DNA of 64,000 nucleotides, taken from assembly GCF_001613005.1 (NCBI RefSeq), contig NZ_BDBN01000006.1, positions 1 to 64,000 of the forward strand, given 5' to 3'. The stretch is from Nocardia nova NBRC 15556 (lineage in GTDB: Bacteria > Actinomycetota > Actinomycetes > Mycobacteriales > Mycobacteriaceae). How positions within the stretch are numbered: the first letter of the stretch is position 1; each line of letters opens with the position of its first letter. A program made the translations under genes and the position numbers. Of the stretch, positions 1-7,452 are shown one piece after another. The notes below the pieces were generated by a model. That model saw only the letters and a list, made by a program, of their open reading frames with translations, ran no database searches and was not told where the DNA came from.

Positions 1-101
1 GCGGCTTCGGCCTCGGCCTCGGCTTCGGCGGCGGCCAGCAGCAGATCGCGATCGGAGACATCACCGGTATCCGGCGGCGAGGGGTGGGTTCCGGACGTCA
101 C
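1..101 (-). CDS. N-terminal fragment of a gene running off the left edge (Mce-associated-like)
   Basis: On the minus strand a GTG at 101-99 follows a GGAG-type ribosome-binding site and opens a frame that runs without a stop off the left edge. The 33 visible residues begin MTSGTHPSPP, continue with DVSDRDLLLAAA, and then become a strict Ala-Glu alternation. Short acidic and Ala/Glu-rich cytoplasmic tails ahead of a transmembrane helix are typical of Mce-associated proteins in Nocardia and Mycobacterium. That assignment is inference from composition only, because no domain is visible. It is transcribed divergently from the P450 at 373; the 271 bp between them hold no site I can name. Confidence 0.5.
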   Translation of the reverse strand, partial: MTSGTHPSPPDTGDVSDRDLLLAAAEAEAEAEA

Positions 102-372
102 TGCGCGCTCCGTTCGTCGGGCCGGTGGCTGGCAGACCTGCGAGAACAATACTTCCACGCATTGAGAACCTTACTCTACCTGCGACGCGCAGCGAACGCC
201 CTAGATATAGCGGGATCTGCATGTAACCTGCGGGATTGCCATTCCCAGTTTTTGAGAATATCCTTCTCTCACGGTGGAGGGAGGCGCCATGACCCGAGGT
301 CCCGCAGCCGCCTGCCCGTGTGCCTGTCCGCGGCCGAGCCGCATTCCGGAGATTTCCGCAAGGGGTGAACCA

Positions 373-1572
373 GTGACCATCAGCGCGGCCAGTGACGTCC
401 ACTACGACCCGTACGACGTCGAACTCAACGCCGATCCCTATCCCATGTTCAAGCGCCTGCGCGACGAGCTGCCGCTCTACTACAACGCCGAGCACGACTT
501 CTACGCGCTGAGCCGATTCGAGGACGTCAACGCCGGCCTGATCGACAAGGACACCTTCATCTCCGGCCGCGGCGCGATCCTGGAGCTCATCAAGGCGAAT
601 ATCGAAATACCGTCCGGCGTATTGCTTTTCGAGGATCCGCCGGTGCATACGATCCACCGCAAACTGCTCTCCCGGATGTTCACGCCGCGCAAGATCAAGG
701 CGCTGGAATCGAAGGTGCGGGACTTCTGTGCCGAAAGTCTCGATCCGCTGGTCGGTACCGGCCGCCTGGACTTCATCGCCGATATCGGCGCCCGGATGCC
801 GATGCGGACCATCGGCATGCTGCTCGGCATCCCGGAAGAGGATCAGGAGGCCATCCGCGATTTCGCCAACGAGCAGATGCGCACGGAGGAGGGCAAGCCG
901 ATGAAGGCCGCCTCCGAGGGCATGGTGTCCGGCGACATCTTCGGCCCCTATATCGACTGGCGCGCCGAACATCCCTCCGACGACATCATGACCGAACTGC
1001 TCAACGTCGAATTCGTCGACGAGACGGGCACCGAGCGCCGTCTCACCCGCGACGAACTGCTCATGTACGTGAATGTGGTGTCCGGCGCCGGGAACGAGAC
1101 CACCACCCGCCTGATCGGCTGGGCCGGAAAGGTTCTCGCCGATCATCCCGACCAGCGCCGGCTGCTGGTCGAGAATCCGGCGCTCGTCCCGCAGGCGATC
1201 GAGGAACTGCTGCGCTTCGAATCGCCAGCTCCGCACACCTGCCGCTACGTCACCCGCGAGGTCGAGTACTACGGGCAGAAGGTGCCCGAGGGGTCGGTGC
1301 TGATGTTCCTGATCGGCGCGGCGAACCGCGACCACCGCCACTTCGCCCCGGACGGAGACGTTTTCGACATCCGGCGCGCACCGCAACCGCATCTGGCGTT
1401 CAGCGTCGGCACCCACTTCTGCCTGGGTTCGGCACTGGCGCGGCTGGAGGGTCGCATCGCACTCGAGGAGATCCTGAAGAGGTTCCCGGAGTGGGAGGTC
1501 GATATGTCGCAGGCGCGGCTGTCGCCGACCTCGACCGTGCGCGGCTGGGAAAGTCTGCCCGCCCGCACCTGA
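373..1572 (+). CDS. cytochrome P450
   Basis: Heme monooxygenase of the soluble bacterial class, 399 residues from the GTG at 373. I prefer this start over upstream codons because AAGGGG lies just ahead and the length fits the family. Visible landmarks are the I-helix oxygen-activation motif (AGNETT, about residues 239-244), the K-helix ExxR in EELLR, and the heme loop FSVGTHFCLG with the axial thiolate at about Cys350. The substrate cannot be read from the sequence. No ferredoxin or reductase gene is adjacent, so electrons must come from partners encoded elsewhere. An SDR follows 129 bp downstream on the same strand and could share the pathway. Confidence 0.93.
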   Translation: MTISAASDVHYDPYDVELNADPYPMFKRLRDELPLYYNAEHDFYALSRFEDVNAGLIDKDTFISGRGAILELIKANIEIPSGVLLFEDPPVHTIHRKLLSRMFTPRKIKALESKVRDFCAESLDPLVGTGRLDFIADIGARMPMRTIGMLLGIPEEDQEAIRDFANEQMRTEEGKPMKAASEGMVSGDIFGPYIDWRAEHPSDDIMTELLNVEFVDETGTERRLTRDELLMYVNVVSGAGNETTTRLIGWAGKVLADHPDQRRLLVENPALVPQAIEELLRFESPAPHTCRYVTREVEYYGQKVPEGSVLMFLIGAANRDHRHFAPDGDVFDIRRAPQPHLAFSVGTHFCLGSALARLEGRIALEEILKRFPEWEVDMSQARLSPTSTVRGWESLPART

Positions 1573-1701
1573 ACCGGTTGTCGCGCAGGCGGATCGCGAA
1601 GGCCCGGCCGGCGCCTCGGGACCGCGCCGGAGGCGAGTTCGTCTCCTGGATGCAATGATCGGACTCGCACCCGTTTCTGATCGAGGTCGAGGAGACAGCA
1701 G

Positions 1702-2499
1702 ATGAGCTTTCCACAGCGGTACGGGCCGTGGGCGTTGGTGGTCGGTGCCGCGCTGGGATTGGGGGCCGAATTCTGCCGTCAGCTCGCCGAACGCGGCCTG
1801 AACCTCGTCATGGTCGCGCTGGAGAAGGACGAACTCGACACGCTGGCAACGGATCTGGCCGACCGCTACGGAATCCGCACCCACGCGGTCACCGGCGACA
1901 TCACCGCGCCGGAGGTGCTGGAATCGGTGGCGCTGCTGGTCGACGACGTCGAACTCGGCCTGGTCGTCTACAACGCCGGGCTCTCGGTCTGTGGCATGTG
2001 GCTGGACACACCGCTGGAACGGCATCTGAAGACGATCGACATCAACGTGACCGCGATGATGACCGTCCTGCACCGATTCGTGCCGCCGATGATCGGACGG
2101 GGTCGCGGCGGGGTGATCCTGCTCAGCTCCATGTCCGGCCTGCTCGGCACCCCCATGTACGCCTCGTACGCGGGCACCAAGGCGTTGACGCTGAATCTGG
2201 CCGAATCACTGTGGGACGAATGGCGTCCGCACGGTGTCGACGTCGTTGCGGTCGTTCCCGGCCCCACCGACACCCCCGGGTACCGCGCCGAGCAACCGCG
2301 CACTGTCCGCAATTCCCCGAAGGTGATGCCGGTCGCCCCGGTGGTCGCCGCGGGCCTGGCCGCACTCGGCAGACAACCCTCGGTGATTCCCGGCCGGGCC
2401 AACCGCTTCAACGGCACACTGCTGTCCCGAATTCTGCCGCGCAGGACAGCCGTCGCCCTCATGGGAAAGAACATGCGAGAGATGTACGCCGGGAAATAG
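1702..2499 (+). CDS. short-chain dehydrogenase/reductase
   Basis: Classical SDR of 265 residues, an NAD(P)-dependent oxidoreductase acting on an alcohol or ketone. It has the cofactor motif GAALGLG at residues 15-21, NAG at 91-93, a catalytic Ser around 142-143 in LLSSMSG, and Tyr156-x3-Lys160 in YAGTK. The start ATG follows GAGGAGACAGC, a good ribosome-binding site. The second half keeps the fold but carries a basic C-terminus, as in the mycobacterial lipid-linked SDRs. It lies downstream of the P450 in the same direction, so a shared oxidation pathway is possible but not shown. The 3' end converges with the lipase gene at 2560. Confidence 0.9.
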   Translation: MSFPQRYGPWALVVGAALGLGAEFCRQLAERGLNLVMVALEKDELDTLATDLADRYGIRTHAVTGDITAPEVLESVALLVDDVELGLVVYNAGLSVCGMWLDTPLERHLKTIDINVTAMMTVLHRFVPPMIGRGRGGVILLSSMSGLLGTPMYASYAGTKALTLNLAESLWDEWRPHGVDVVAVVPGPTDTPGYRAEQPRTVRNSPKVMPVAPVVAAGLAALGRQPSVIPGRANRFNGTLLSRILPRRTAVALMGKNMREMYAGK

Positions 2500-2559
2500 A
2501 CGGTGGCGACGGCTCGGGTGTCCGAACGACGTGGAGCCGAGCCGAATTCGCGTGCGGGT

Positions 2560-3828
2560 TCAGGAGGTGAAGCGCGCGTCGACCCAGGCGAGGGCGTCGG
2601 GAAGTGATGCCTGCAGGATGCCGCGGTGGTCGACGCCGGGGTAGGTCCGATAGGTGACCTGCTGATCGGCCAGGCGCAAGCGGGCGACCATCGCATCCGT
2701 CGCGCGCGGGGGCACCGTCGTGTCGGCGCTGCCCTGCAACACCAGCAGCGGTACGTCGACGCGCTGGGTGCTGGGGTCGTTGTCGGTCAGTACGCGGAGC
2801 AGGGGTGCGGCGTCGCCGAGCGGGCTGAACGCCGCATCGGCGGGCAGGCCGCCCCAGCTGTCCGGTGCGCGCAAGGAGCCGAGGCATCCGGTGTCGGCCT
2901 CGGGCAGCAGGCTCAGTGCGCGCGGGGTCAGGAAGCGGGACGGATCGATGTTCGCGGCGGTCTGCGCGCCGCGAATCAGCAACGGCAGGAACGCATTCGA
3001 GTTGCCGAGCGTGCCGGCGAGGACTTCACCCGCCCCGACCGTGCTCACCACCCGCTGCGCTCCGATGCCGAATTCCACCTGCGATGCCGGGGCGAGTGCC
3101 ACCACACCGCGCAGATCGAGTCCGGGCGCCCAGGCGCGGGCCTGCGCATCGGTGAAGACGGCCGCCTGGCCGCCCTGTGAGTGGCCGATCGCCGCCCACC
3201 GCGTGCCGATCGATGCGTCGAGTTCACGGGCGGCCAGGGCCATATCGGCCACGGCGCGGGCCTCGGTGGTGCCGATCAGGTACCCGTGCGGGCCCGGGGT
3301 GCCGAGCCCTTGATAATCGGTCTGTGCCACCGCGTATCCGGCCGCGAGCCAGCGCTGCTGTACGTCGCGCACCTGCGCGGTGTAGTCGTGGTCGGGGTAG
3401 TCGGGACCGGTGTCGCGCGAGGGTGCGCAGATATCGGCCACCCCGGTGGTGCCGTGCGCCCACGAGATGAGCGGCCAACCGTCCGGTGGTGGTGTGCCGC
3501 CGGGCACCGCCAGGGTTCCCGAGACGGCGACCGGATGGCCCTGTAGATCCACCGAGCGATAGAGAACGAGCAGATTCCGCGCCCCGGGCAGGCCCGGATC
3601 ACCGGTGATACTGCGGGCCCGGATCACCGAGCCGTGCGGTCCGGCGATCGCCTCGGCGGGTGCGTCGTAGAACGCCTGCCCCTCCGGTACGGCCGTCGCG
3701 CCGGTGGGGTCCGCCGACGCGCCGACGGTCGCGGCCGCGATCGAGGCCAATGCCGCGACGACCACCAGCGGACCGTGTCGTGCCCGGCGATTGCGGGCGA
3801 TCTTGGTCGGTGTGGAATCGCGAGACAT
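2560..3828 (-). CDS. secreted lipase, secretory-lipase (LIP) family
   Basis: Alpha/beta-hydrolase of 422 residues, likely an exported lipase or esterase. I start it at ATG 3828; upstream codons would add an arginine-rich stretch that spoils the signal. The N-terminus has a basic region (KIARNRRARHG) and a hydrophobic core ending in Ala-Ser-Ala, a Sec-type signal peptide cleaved near residue 39. The nucleophile elbow is GHSQGG with Ser217. The acid is in LQGSADTTVPP and the histidine in GVDHRG near the C-terminus. Length and motif spacing match the secretory lipases common in Nocardia. It is convergent with the SDR; the 297 bp up to the next gene (4126) contain no site I can support. Confidence 0.87.
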   Translation of the reverse strand: MSRDSTPTKIARNRRARHGPLVVVAALASIAAATVGASADPTGATAVPEGQAFYDAPAEAIAGPHGSVIRARSITGDPGLPGARNLLVLYRSVDLQGHPVAVSGTLAVPGGTPPPDGWPLISWAHGTTGVADICAPSRDTGPDYPDHDYTAQVRDVQQRWLAAGYAVAQTDYQGLGTPGPHGYLIGTTEARAVADMALAARELDASIGTRWAAIGHSQGGQAAVFTDAQARAWAPGLDLRGVVALAPASQVEFGIGAQRVVSTVGAGEVLAGTLGNSNAFLPLLIRGAQTAANIDPSRFLTPRALSLLPEADTGCLGSLRAPDSWGGLPADAAFSPLGDAAPLLRVLTDNDPSTQRVDVPLLVLQGSADTTVPPRATDAMVARLRLADQQVTYRTYPGVDHRGILQASLPDALAWVDARFTS

Positions 3829-4125
3829 GGGTCCAACATATCCGTGCCGTGTGACGGCCGACCACCGCGCCGGAATCATTGTGGCTCAACTTGTCTGCAT
3901 ATCGATACCTGCGCGCAACTCGCCGGTTCGGCGGTCGTGGCGGGAAGCGCGACGCTGTGCGCTGAAAAATTGCTGAGTTGACGGTACTCGATGCCTGCGA
4001 CGGCGTGATCCCATCAGCCTGTGCGCCCGCGAATCCGCCGTTCATTCGGAACGAACGATGCTGCCTCCCGCTCTCCCCGGTAATCTCGGCGCGGATACCG
4101 CTCGCCGAGACGAAGTGGAGCCACT

Positions 4126-5019
4126 ATGACCGAATCAGCTGACGCGCATACCGCCGACGAACCCGACCGGCCCATCGTGGTCGGCGTCGACGGCTCGGAG
4201 ATCTCCTATCAGGCGGTGGCCTGGGCCGCGGTCGATGCCGTCATGCACGGGCGGCGTCTGGACATCGTCACCTCGGCCACGCTGCCGACCGGTTTCGGCT
4301 CGGAAGTATGGACCGGTGGCGCCGATTGGGTGCGCGAGGACGGCGAGCGCATCGTCGCCGAGGCGCGCCGGATCGCCGGATTGGTCGAGGGGCCGCTGGA
4401 GACCAATGCCGAGCTGGTGTTCGATCCGATCATCCCGACCCTGATCAAACGGTCGGAACGGGCTTACCGCGTGGTCGTCGGCAGTCGCGGGCGCGGCGCC
4501 GTCCGGCGGGCGCTGCTCGGTTCGGTGAGTTCGGCGGTGGTGCAGCGGGCACACTGCCCGGTCGCGGTGATTCCCGGAAATTCCGCGACCGACATGGTGA
4601 CCGCGGCGAAGCCGGTGGTGGTCGGCGTCGACGGCACCGAGAACAGTGAACCCGCGATCGGCGTCGCCTTCGACGAGGCGTCGCGGCGGAAGGTGCCGCT
4701 GATCGCCGTGCATACGTGGAGCGATATCAGCCTGCCCGAGGTCGCGGTGGCCGGCTGGGACACAGTGCGCGAATCGGAGCGCGCCGCTCTCTCGGAGAGT
4801 CTGGCCGGATGGCGGGAACAGTATCCGGATGTCGATGTGCGGCCGGTGGTCTGGGCCGATCGGCCGGCTCGGGCGCTGCTCGCCGAATCCGAACATTCCC
4901 AGCTGGTGGTGGTCGGCAGCCACGGCCGCGGCGGATTCACCGGAATGCTGCTCGGTTCGACCGGCCATGCCCTGTTGCAGTCGTCCGAATGCCCGGTGAT
5001 CGTGGTGCGACGACGGTGA
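4126..5019 (+). CDS. universal stress protein with two UspA domains
   Basis: Cytoplasmic ATP-binding stress protein of 297 residues with two tandem UspA domains (about 15-147 and 162-296), the usual mycobacterial two-domain form. Each half opens with a beta strand and VVGVDG. Each ends with the ATP-binding signature, VVGSRGRG then LLGS in the first and VVGSHGRG then LLGS in the second, so both nucleotide sites look intact. The ATG follows GTGGAG. Mycobacterial homologues are often induced by hypoxia through DosR. I looked for a DosR box in the 297-bp upstream gap and did not see one. A strong hairpin follows directly downstream. Confidence 0.92.
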   Translation: MTESADAHTADEPDRPIVVGVDGSEISYQAVAWAAVDAVMHGRRLDIVTSATLPTGFGSEVWTGGADWVREDGERIVAEARRIAGLVEGPLETNAELVFDPIIPTLIKRSERAYRVVVGSRGRGAVRRALLGSVSSAVVQRAHCPVAVIPGNSATDMVTAAKPVVVGVDGTENSEPAIGVAFDEASRRKVPLIAVHTWSDISLPEVAVAGWDTVRESERAALSESLAGWREQYPDVDVRPVVWADRPARALLAESEHSQLVVVGSHGRGGFTGMLLGSTGHALLQSSECPVIVVRRR

Positions 5020-5024
5020 GGCGC

Positions 5025-5054
5025 ACGCCGGGCGGCCGACCGGCCGCCCGGCGT
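5025..5054. terminator. bidirectional hairpin terminator
   Basis: A perfect inverted repeat with 13-bp arms (ACGCCGGGCGGCC at 5025-5037 and its complement at 5042-5054) and a GACC loop. It sits between the convergent universal stress gene (stop 5019) and the P450 (stop 5065). There is no U-tract, which is usual for actinobacterial hairpin terminators. Confidence 0.75.
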
Positions 5055-5064
5055 CATCCGCCGA

Positions 5065-6324
5065 TCACACCGCCGAGAACTCCAACTCCGGCTCGTTCGC
5101 CGGCACCATGCTCACCGGCAGCGCCGTGAGCCCGCGAATCAGCAGACTCCTACGCCAGATCGGTTCCCCGTACTCGGGGTCGAGGGACAGCTCCGGAATC
5201 CGGTCGAGCAGCCGGTTGATCGCGATGGTGGCCTCCGTCCGGGCCAGTGCGGCGCCGAGACAGAAGTGGATGCCGTGCCCGAATGCGATATGCCGATTGT
5301 CCGCACGATCGACGTCGACCCGATCCGGGTGGGTGAAGCGGTCCGGATCGCGGTCGGCGGCCGCGAGCGAGATCAGGATGAATTCGCCGGCGCCTATCTC
5401 CCGGCCGCCCAGCACGATCGGCCGGGTGGTGTAGCGCGCGGTGGCCAGGTGCACCGGCCCCTGGCTGCGCAGAATTTCCTCGACGTAGGCCGGAACGGTT
5501 TCCGGCTCGGCCCGCAGCCGCTCGGCGATGCGCGGATTGCGCAGCATCTCGTAGACCGCATTGCCGATCAGATTGACCGTGGTTTCGTGCCCGGCCGCCA
5601 GCAGGAGCAACAACATCGAGATCAGCTCGCTCTGGTCCAGCTGGTCACCGTCCTCCTTGGCGATGATCAGTTCCGAGAGCAGATCGTCTCCGGGGCTGTC
5701 GGTGCGTGCGGCGATCAGCTTCGTCATATAGCTGAAGAAGCTGATGCCCGCGGTGGTGCGCTCCTCGATCGGCGCGGAATCGTTGACGACCACCGCTGTC
5801 CACGCGCGGAAGTCGTGCTTGTCGTCGTCCGGTACTCCCAGCAGTTCGCAGATCACCGCGACCGGTAGGGGAAAGGCATAGGCGTCCAGCAGGTCAGCCC
5901 GATCGCGGGTGCCGATCTCCGCGAGCAGTTCGTCCGCGATGGTGGTGATGCGGGGACCCAGCTCCCGGACGGCGCGGCCGGTGAAGGCCTTCGTCACGAG
6001 TTTGCGCAGGCGGGTGTGCTGCGGCGGATCCGCGAACAGCATGTTGTCGTTGATCGCGCCGTTGAACCGGTCGACCGCGCCGTTCCGCGCGAGCACGGCC
6101 TGCCCCTCCGGTGACCCGATCTTCTTGCTGATGCCGGGCTCGAGGAAGGCCTGCTTGGCGACCTCGTGATCGACCACCAACCAGCCCACCACCCCGTCCA
6201 GCCGGATGCGATGGATCGGACCGCGGGCCCGGAGCTCCCGGTAGACCGCGTGCGGGTCCTGGTAGAAGTCGTCGGTCAGTTCGAGGATCGCGTCCGCGGC
6301 CTGCGCCGAATCCGAATATGTCAC
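5065..6324 (-). CDS. cytochrome P450
   Basis: Second soluble P450, 419 residues. I take the GTG at 6324, preceded by AAAGGA; the longer frame to 6528 has no typical P450 sequence ahead of this point. The I-helix reads LAAGHETTVN, the K-helix EEILR, and the heme loop FGHGIHFCLG with Cys355 as heme ligand. The sequence style resembles the CYP105/CYP107-type macrolide or xenobiotic oxidases, but the substrate is unknown. No redox partner is adjacent. It is convergent with the stress protein. Its upstream side faces the long non-coding region before the small-peptide operon. Confidence 0.92.
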   Translation of the reverse strand: MTYSDSAQAADAILELTDDFYQDPHAVYRELRARGPIHRIRLDGVVGWLVVDHEVAKQAFLEPGISKKIGSPEGQAVLARNGAVDRFNGAINDNMLFADPPQHTRLRKLVTKAFTGRAVRELGPRITTIADELLAEIGTRDRADLLDAYAFPLPVAVICELLGVPDDDKHDFRAWTAVVVNDSAPIEERTTAGISFFSYMTKLIAARTDSPGDDLLSELIIAKEDGDQLDQSELISMLLLLLAAGHETTVNLIGNAVYEMLRNPRIAERLRAEPETVPAYVEEILRSQGPVHLATARYTTRPIVLGGREIGAGEFILISLAAADRDPDRFTHPDRVDVDRADNRHIAFGHGIHFCLGAALARTEATIAINRLLDRIPELSLDPEYGEPIWRRSLLIRGLTALPVSMVPANEPELEFSAV

Positions 6325-6786
6325 GTGCCAAAGTCCTTTCGATGGTCGATCGAAATCCGACGTACAGCCGATGCGGCTCCGCGGGCAGGCCGGAGACATG
6401 ACGAGTCGACACGGCGTAACGGCGCGGCAAACCCAGGGCGACGACGCAGCTGTGGACAGCGTTCGGCCGGGCAGGCATCGGTGAGGGTCGAGCACTAGCA
6501 CTCGGTCTGTTGACCAGGAAAAGCTCATGGAGAGAACAACTTTGGCCTCCGCGACGAGGAAGCGGCCGGCCGTCCGAGCTGTTCGCCATGATCATCGCAC
6601 ACCGTCCGCGCGGCCGGGATCACCGGTCTCGCGCAGCGTTGTGAGCCCGATTCCCGGGTGTGACGGGTCTCCGGCGAGGTTTCGAAAAAAATTTCCTAGC
6701 GAAACGAAGGGTCTCGAAGAGCTGTCGAGCCCGTCGGGCGATGTGGTGCGTGCACAATTCCCTACCCGGTTCCGCGTGAGGTGAAA

Positions 6787-6800
6787 CTTCCGGCCGGAAG
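6787..6800. repeat. palindrome CTTCCGGCCGGAAG, copy 1
   Basis: A perfect 14-bp palindrome flanked on both sides by GTGAAAC-like sequence (GTGAAA before, TGAAAC after). The 12-bp core recurs at 6883-6894. It may be a binding site for a dimeric regulator of the downstream operon. Confidence 0.55.
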
Positions 6801-6882
6801 TGAAACGTGTTGTCGAGCAAGGTAACTCGCTGGGCGGTGGGCGGTTCGCGCCGCGGACCCTGGTCCGGTTCGGTGTAACCGA

Positions 6883-6894
6883 TTCCGGCCGGAA
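6883..6894. repeat. palindrome TTCCGGCCGGAA, copy 2
   Basis: Second perfect copy of the 12-bp core, 95 bp centre to centre from copy 1 (about nine helical turns), and about 60 bp upstream of the proposed -35 hexamer at 6954. A related half, GCTTCCGG, occurs at 6931-6938. Confidence 0.55.
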
Positions 6895-6953
6895 GTTGCC
6901 GAAAGGTAGCTACAAACGAGCGGGAAGGCTGCTTCCGGTTTTAGAGGAGGTGC

Positions 6954-6982
6954 TTGCTTGAAAAGTGGACGCTTGATATGTT
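6954..6982 (+). promoter_or_regulatory. sigma-A-like promoter for the small-peptide operon
   Basis: TTGCTT at 6954-6959, a 17-nt spacer, and TATGTT at 6977-6982. A start site near 6989 would give a leader of about 93 nt to the ATG at 7082. This is a reading by eye, not an experimental site. Confidence 0.4.
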
Positions 6983-7081
6983 GCCTCGGTCACTAACCGG
7001 TACCGGCCGTGACTGATAACTCTCAGGCGTGATTCCGGCGACTGAGAGGCGATTGAACACGCTCACAAAGGAGATTCATCG

Positions 7082-7195
7082 ATGGGTTCGATGGGCGACT
7101 TGCTTACCGCGTTGATTCCGGCCCTGGGCTCCGCAGTTGCGGGAGACGGACTGTGGGAGACCTTCCTCGGCTCGCTCGGAAGCATCGTCAAGTAA
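7082..7195 (+). CDS. 37-residue amphipathic peptide, candidate PorA/PorH-like cell-envelope peptide
   Basis: A very short gene with an unusually good ribosome-binding site (AAAGGAG, 8-9 nt before the ATG). It encodes 37 residues starting MGSMGDLLTALIPALG and ending GSIVK, with one Trp, several Ser and Gly, and acidic residues at 6, 22 and 26. There is no signal peptide. Most of it could form an amphipathic helix. The next gene is a similar 38-residue peptide sharing MGS at the start, Asp6, Ser17 and a terminal Lys, so the two are probably paralogues. Corynebacterial PorA and PorH are likewise tiny, leaderless, tandem, and serine-mycoloylated. The mycoloyltransferase 258 bp downstream makes that comparison attractive. 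A two-component leaderless bacteriocin is an alternative. Function is inferred. Confidence 0.72.
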   Translation: MGSMGDLLTALIPALGSAVAGDGLWETFLGSLGSIVK

Positions 7196-7265
7196 TTCGG
7201 CGTAACCGCTCGTATTCATCGAGTTGCGCGCGGTGACTCGATGCACGGATATTTAGGAGAAAGAA

Positions 7266-7382
7266 ATGGGATCGCTCATCGACATTCTGGGAATGGGCTC
7301 ACAGAGCGCCGGTTCCGTCGGAACCACCATCGTGAATGCGCTCATCACCCTCAGCGGTGGTACCCCGGCCGCCGGAAAGTAG
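7266..7382 (+). CDS. 38-residue peptide, partner of the preceding small gene
   Basis: Starts at ATG 7266 after TAGGAGAAAG, a strong ribosome-binding site, 70 bp behind the first peptide gene. The 38 residues begin MGSLIDILGMGS, have a Ser/Gly/Thr-rich middle, a short hydrophobic run (TTIVNALITL) and end PAAGK. It shares MGS, Asp6, Ser17 and the final Lys with its neighbour but is otherwise different, as PorA and PorH differ from one another. There is no signal peptide or transmembrane segment of full length. The mycoloyltransferase begins 70 bp downstream, so all three genes could be one transcript. Role in an outer-membrane channel is inference. Confidence 0.7.
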   Translation: MGSLIDILGMGSQSAGSVGTTIVNALITLSGGTPAAGK

Positions 7383-7452
7383 TCCAGTTGTCGATTGTGG
7401 GGGCTCACTCGAACCGGGTGCGCCCCCACAGTGGTGTGTAGAGGTGGTAGTG

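Larger units (their letters stand above)
6325..7081. other. 757-bp non-coding region ahead of the small-peptide operon
   Basis: This is the longest stretch without a convincing gene. It lies between the divergent P450 and the operon starting at 7082. It contains two copies of the palindrome TTCCGGCCGGAA about 95 bp apart and a plausible promoter near 6954-6982. A continuous frame at 6527-6784 on the plus strand has no ribosome-binding site and an atypical, Ser/Arg/Pro-rich composition, so I do not call it. Parts are less GC-rich than neighbouring genes. The size suggests a strongly regulated promoter or an undetected RNA. Confidence 0.6.

Noticed and set aside
61..2073. 670-codon minus-strand frame opposite the P450 and SDR genes
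   Set aside because: Antisense of two clear genes; the product is His/Arg/Asp-rich with no domain, a usual by-product of high GC content.
2500..2559. GGCTCGG...CCGAGCC inverted repeat between SDR and lipase genes
   Set aside because: Only 7-bp arms with a 19-nt loop; too weak to call a terminator.
3830..4125. DosR-type box upstream of the universal stress gene
   Set aside because: Looked for because mycobacterial homologues have it; no sequence close to the consensus was seen.
6527..6784. 85-codon plus-strand frame in the long non-coding region
   Set aside because: No ribosome-binding site, Ser/Arg/Pro-rich composition, no family resemblance.
6950..7000. Short TTG-initiated frame behind TTAGAGGAGG, upstream of the small-peptide genes
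   Set aside because: Only about 12 codons and overlaps the proposed -35/-10; more likely promoter sequence.
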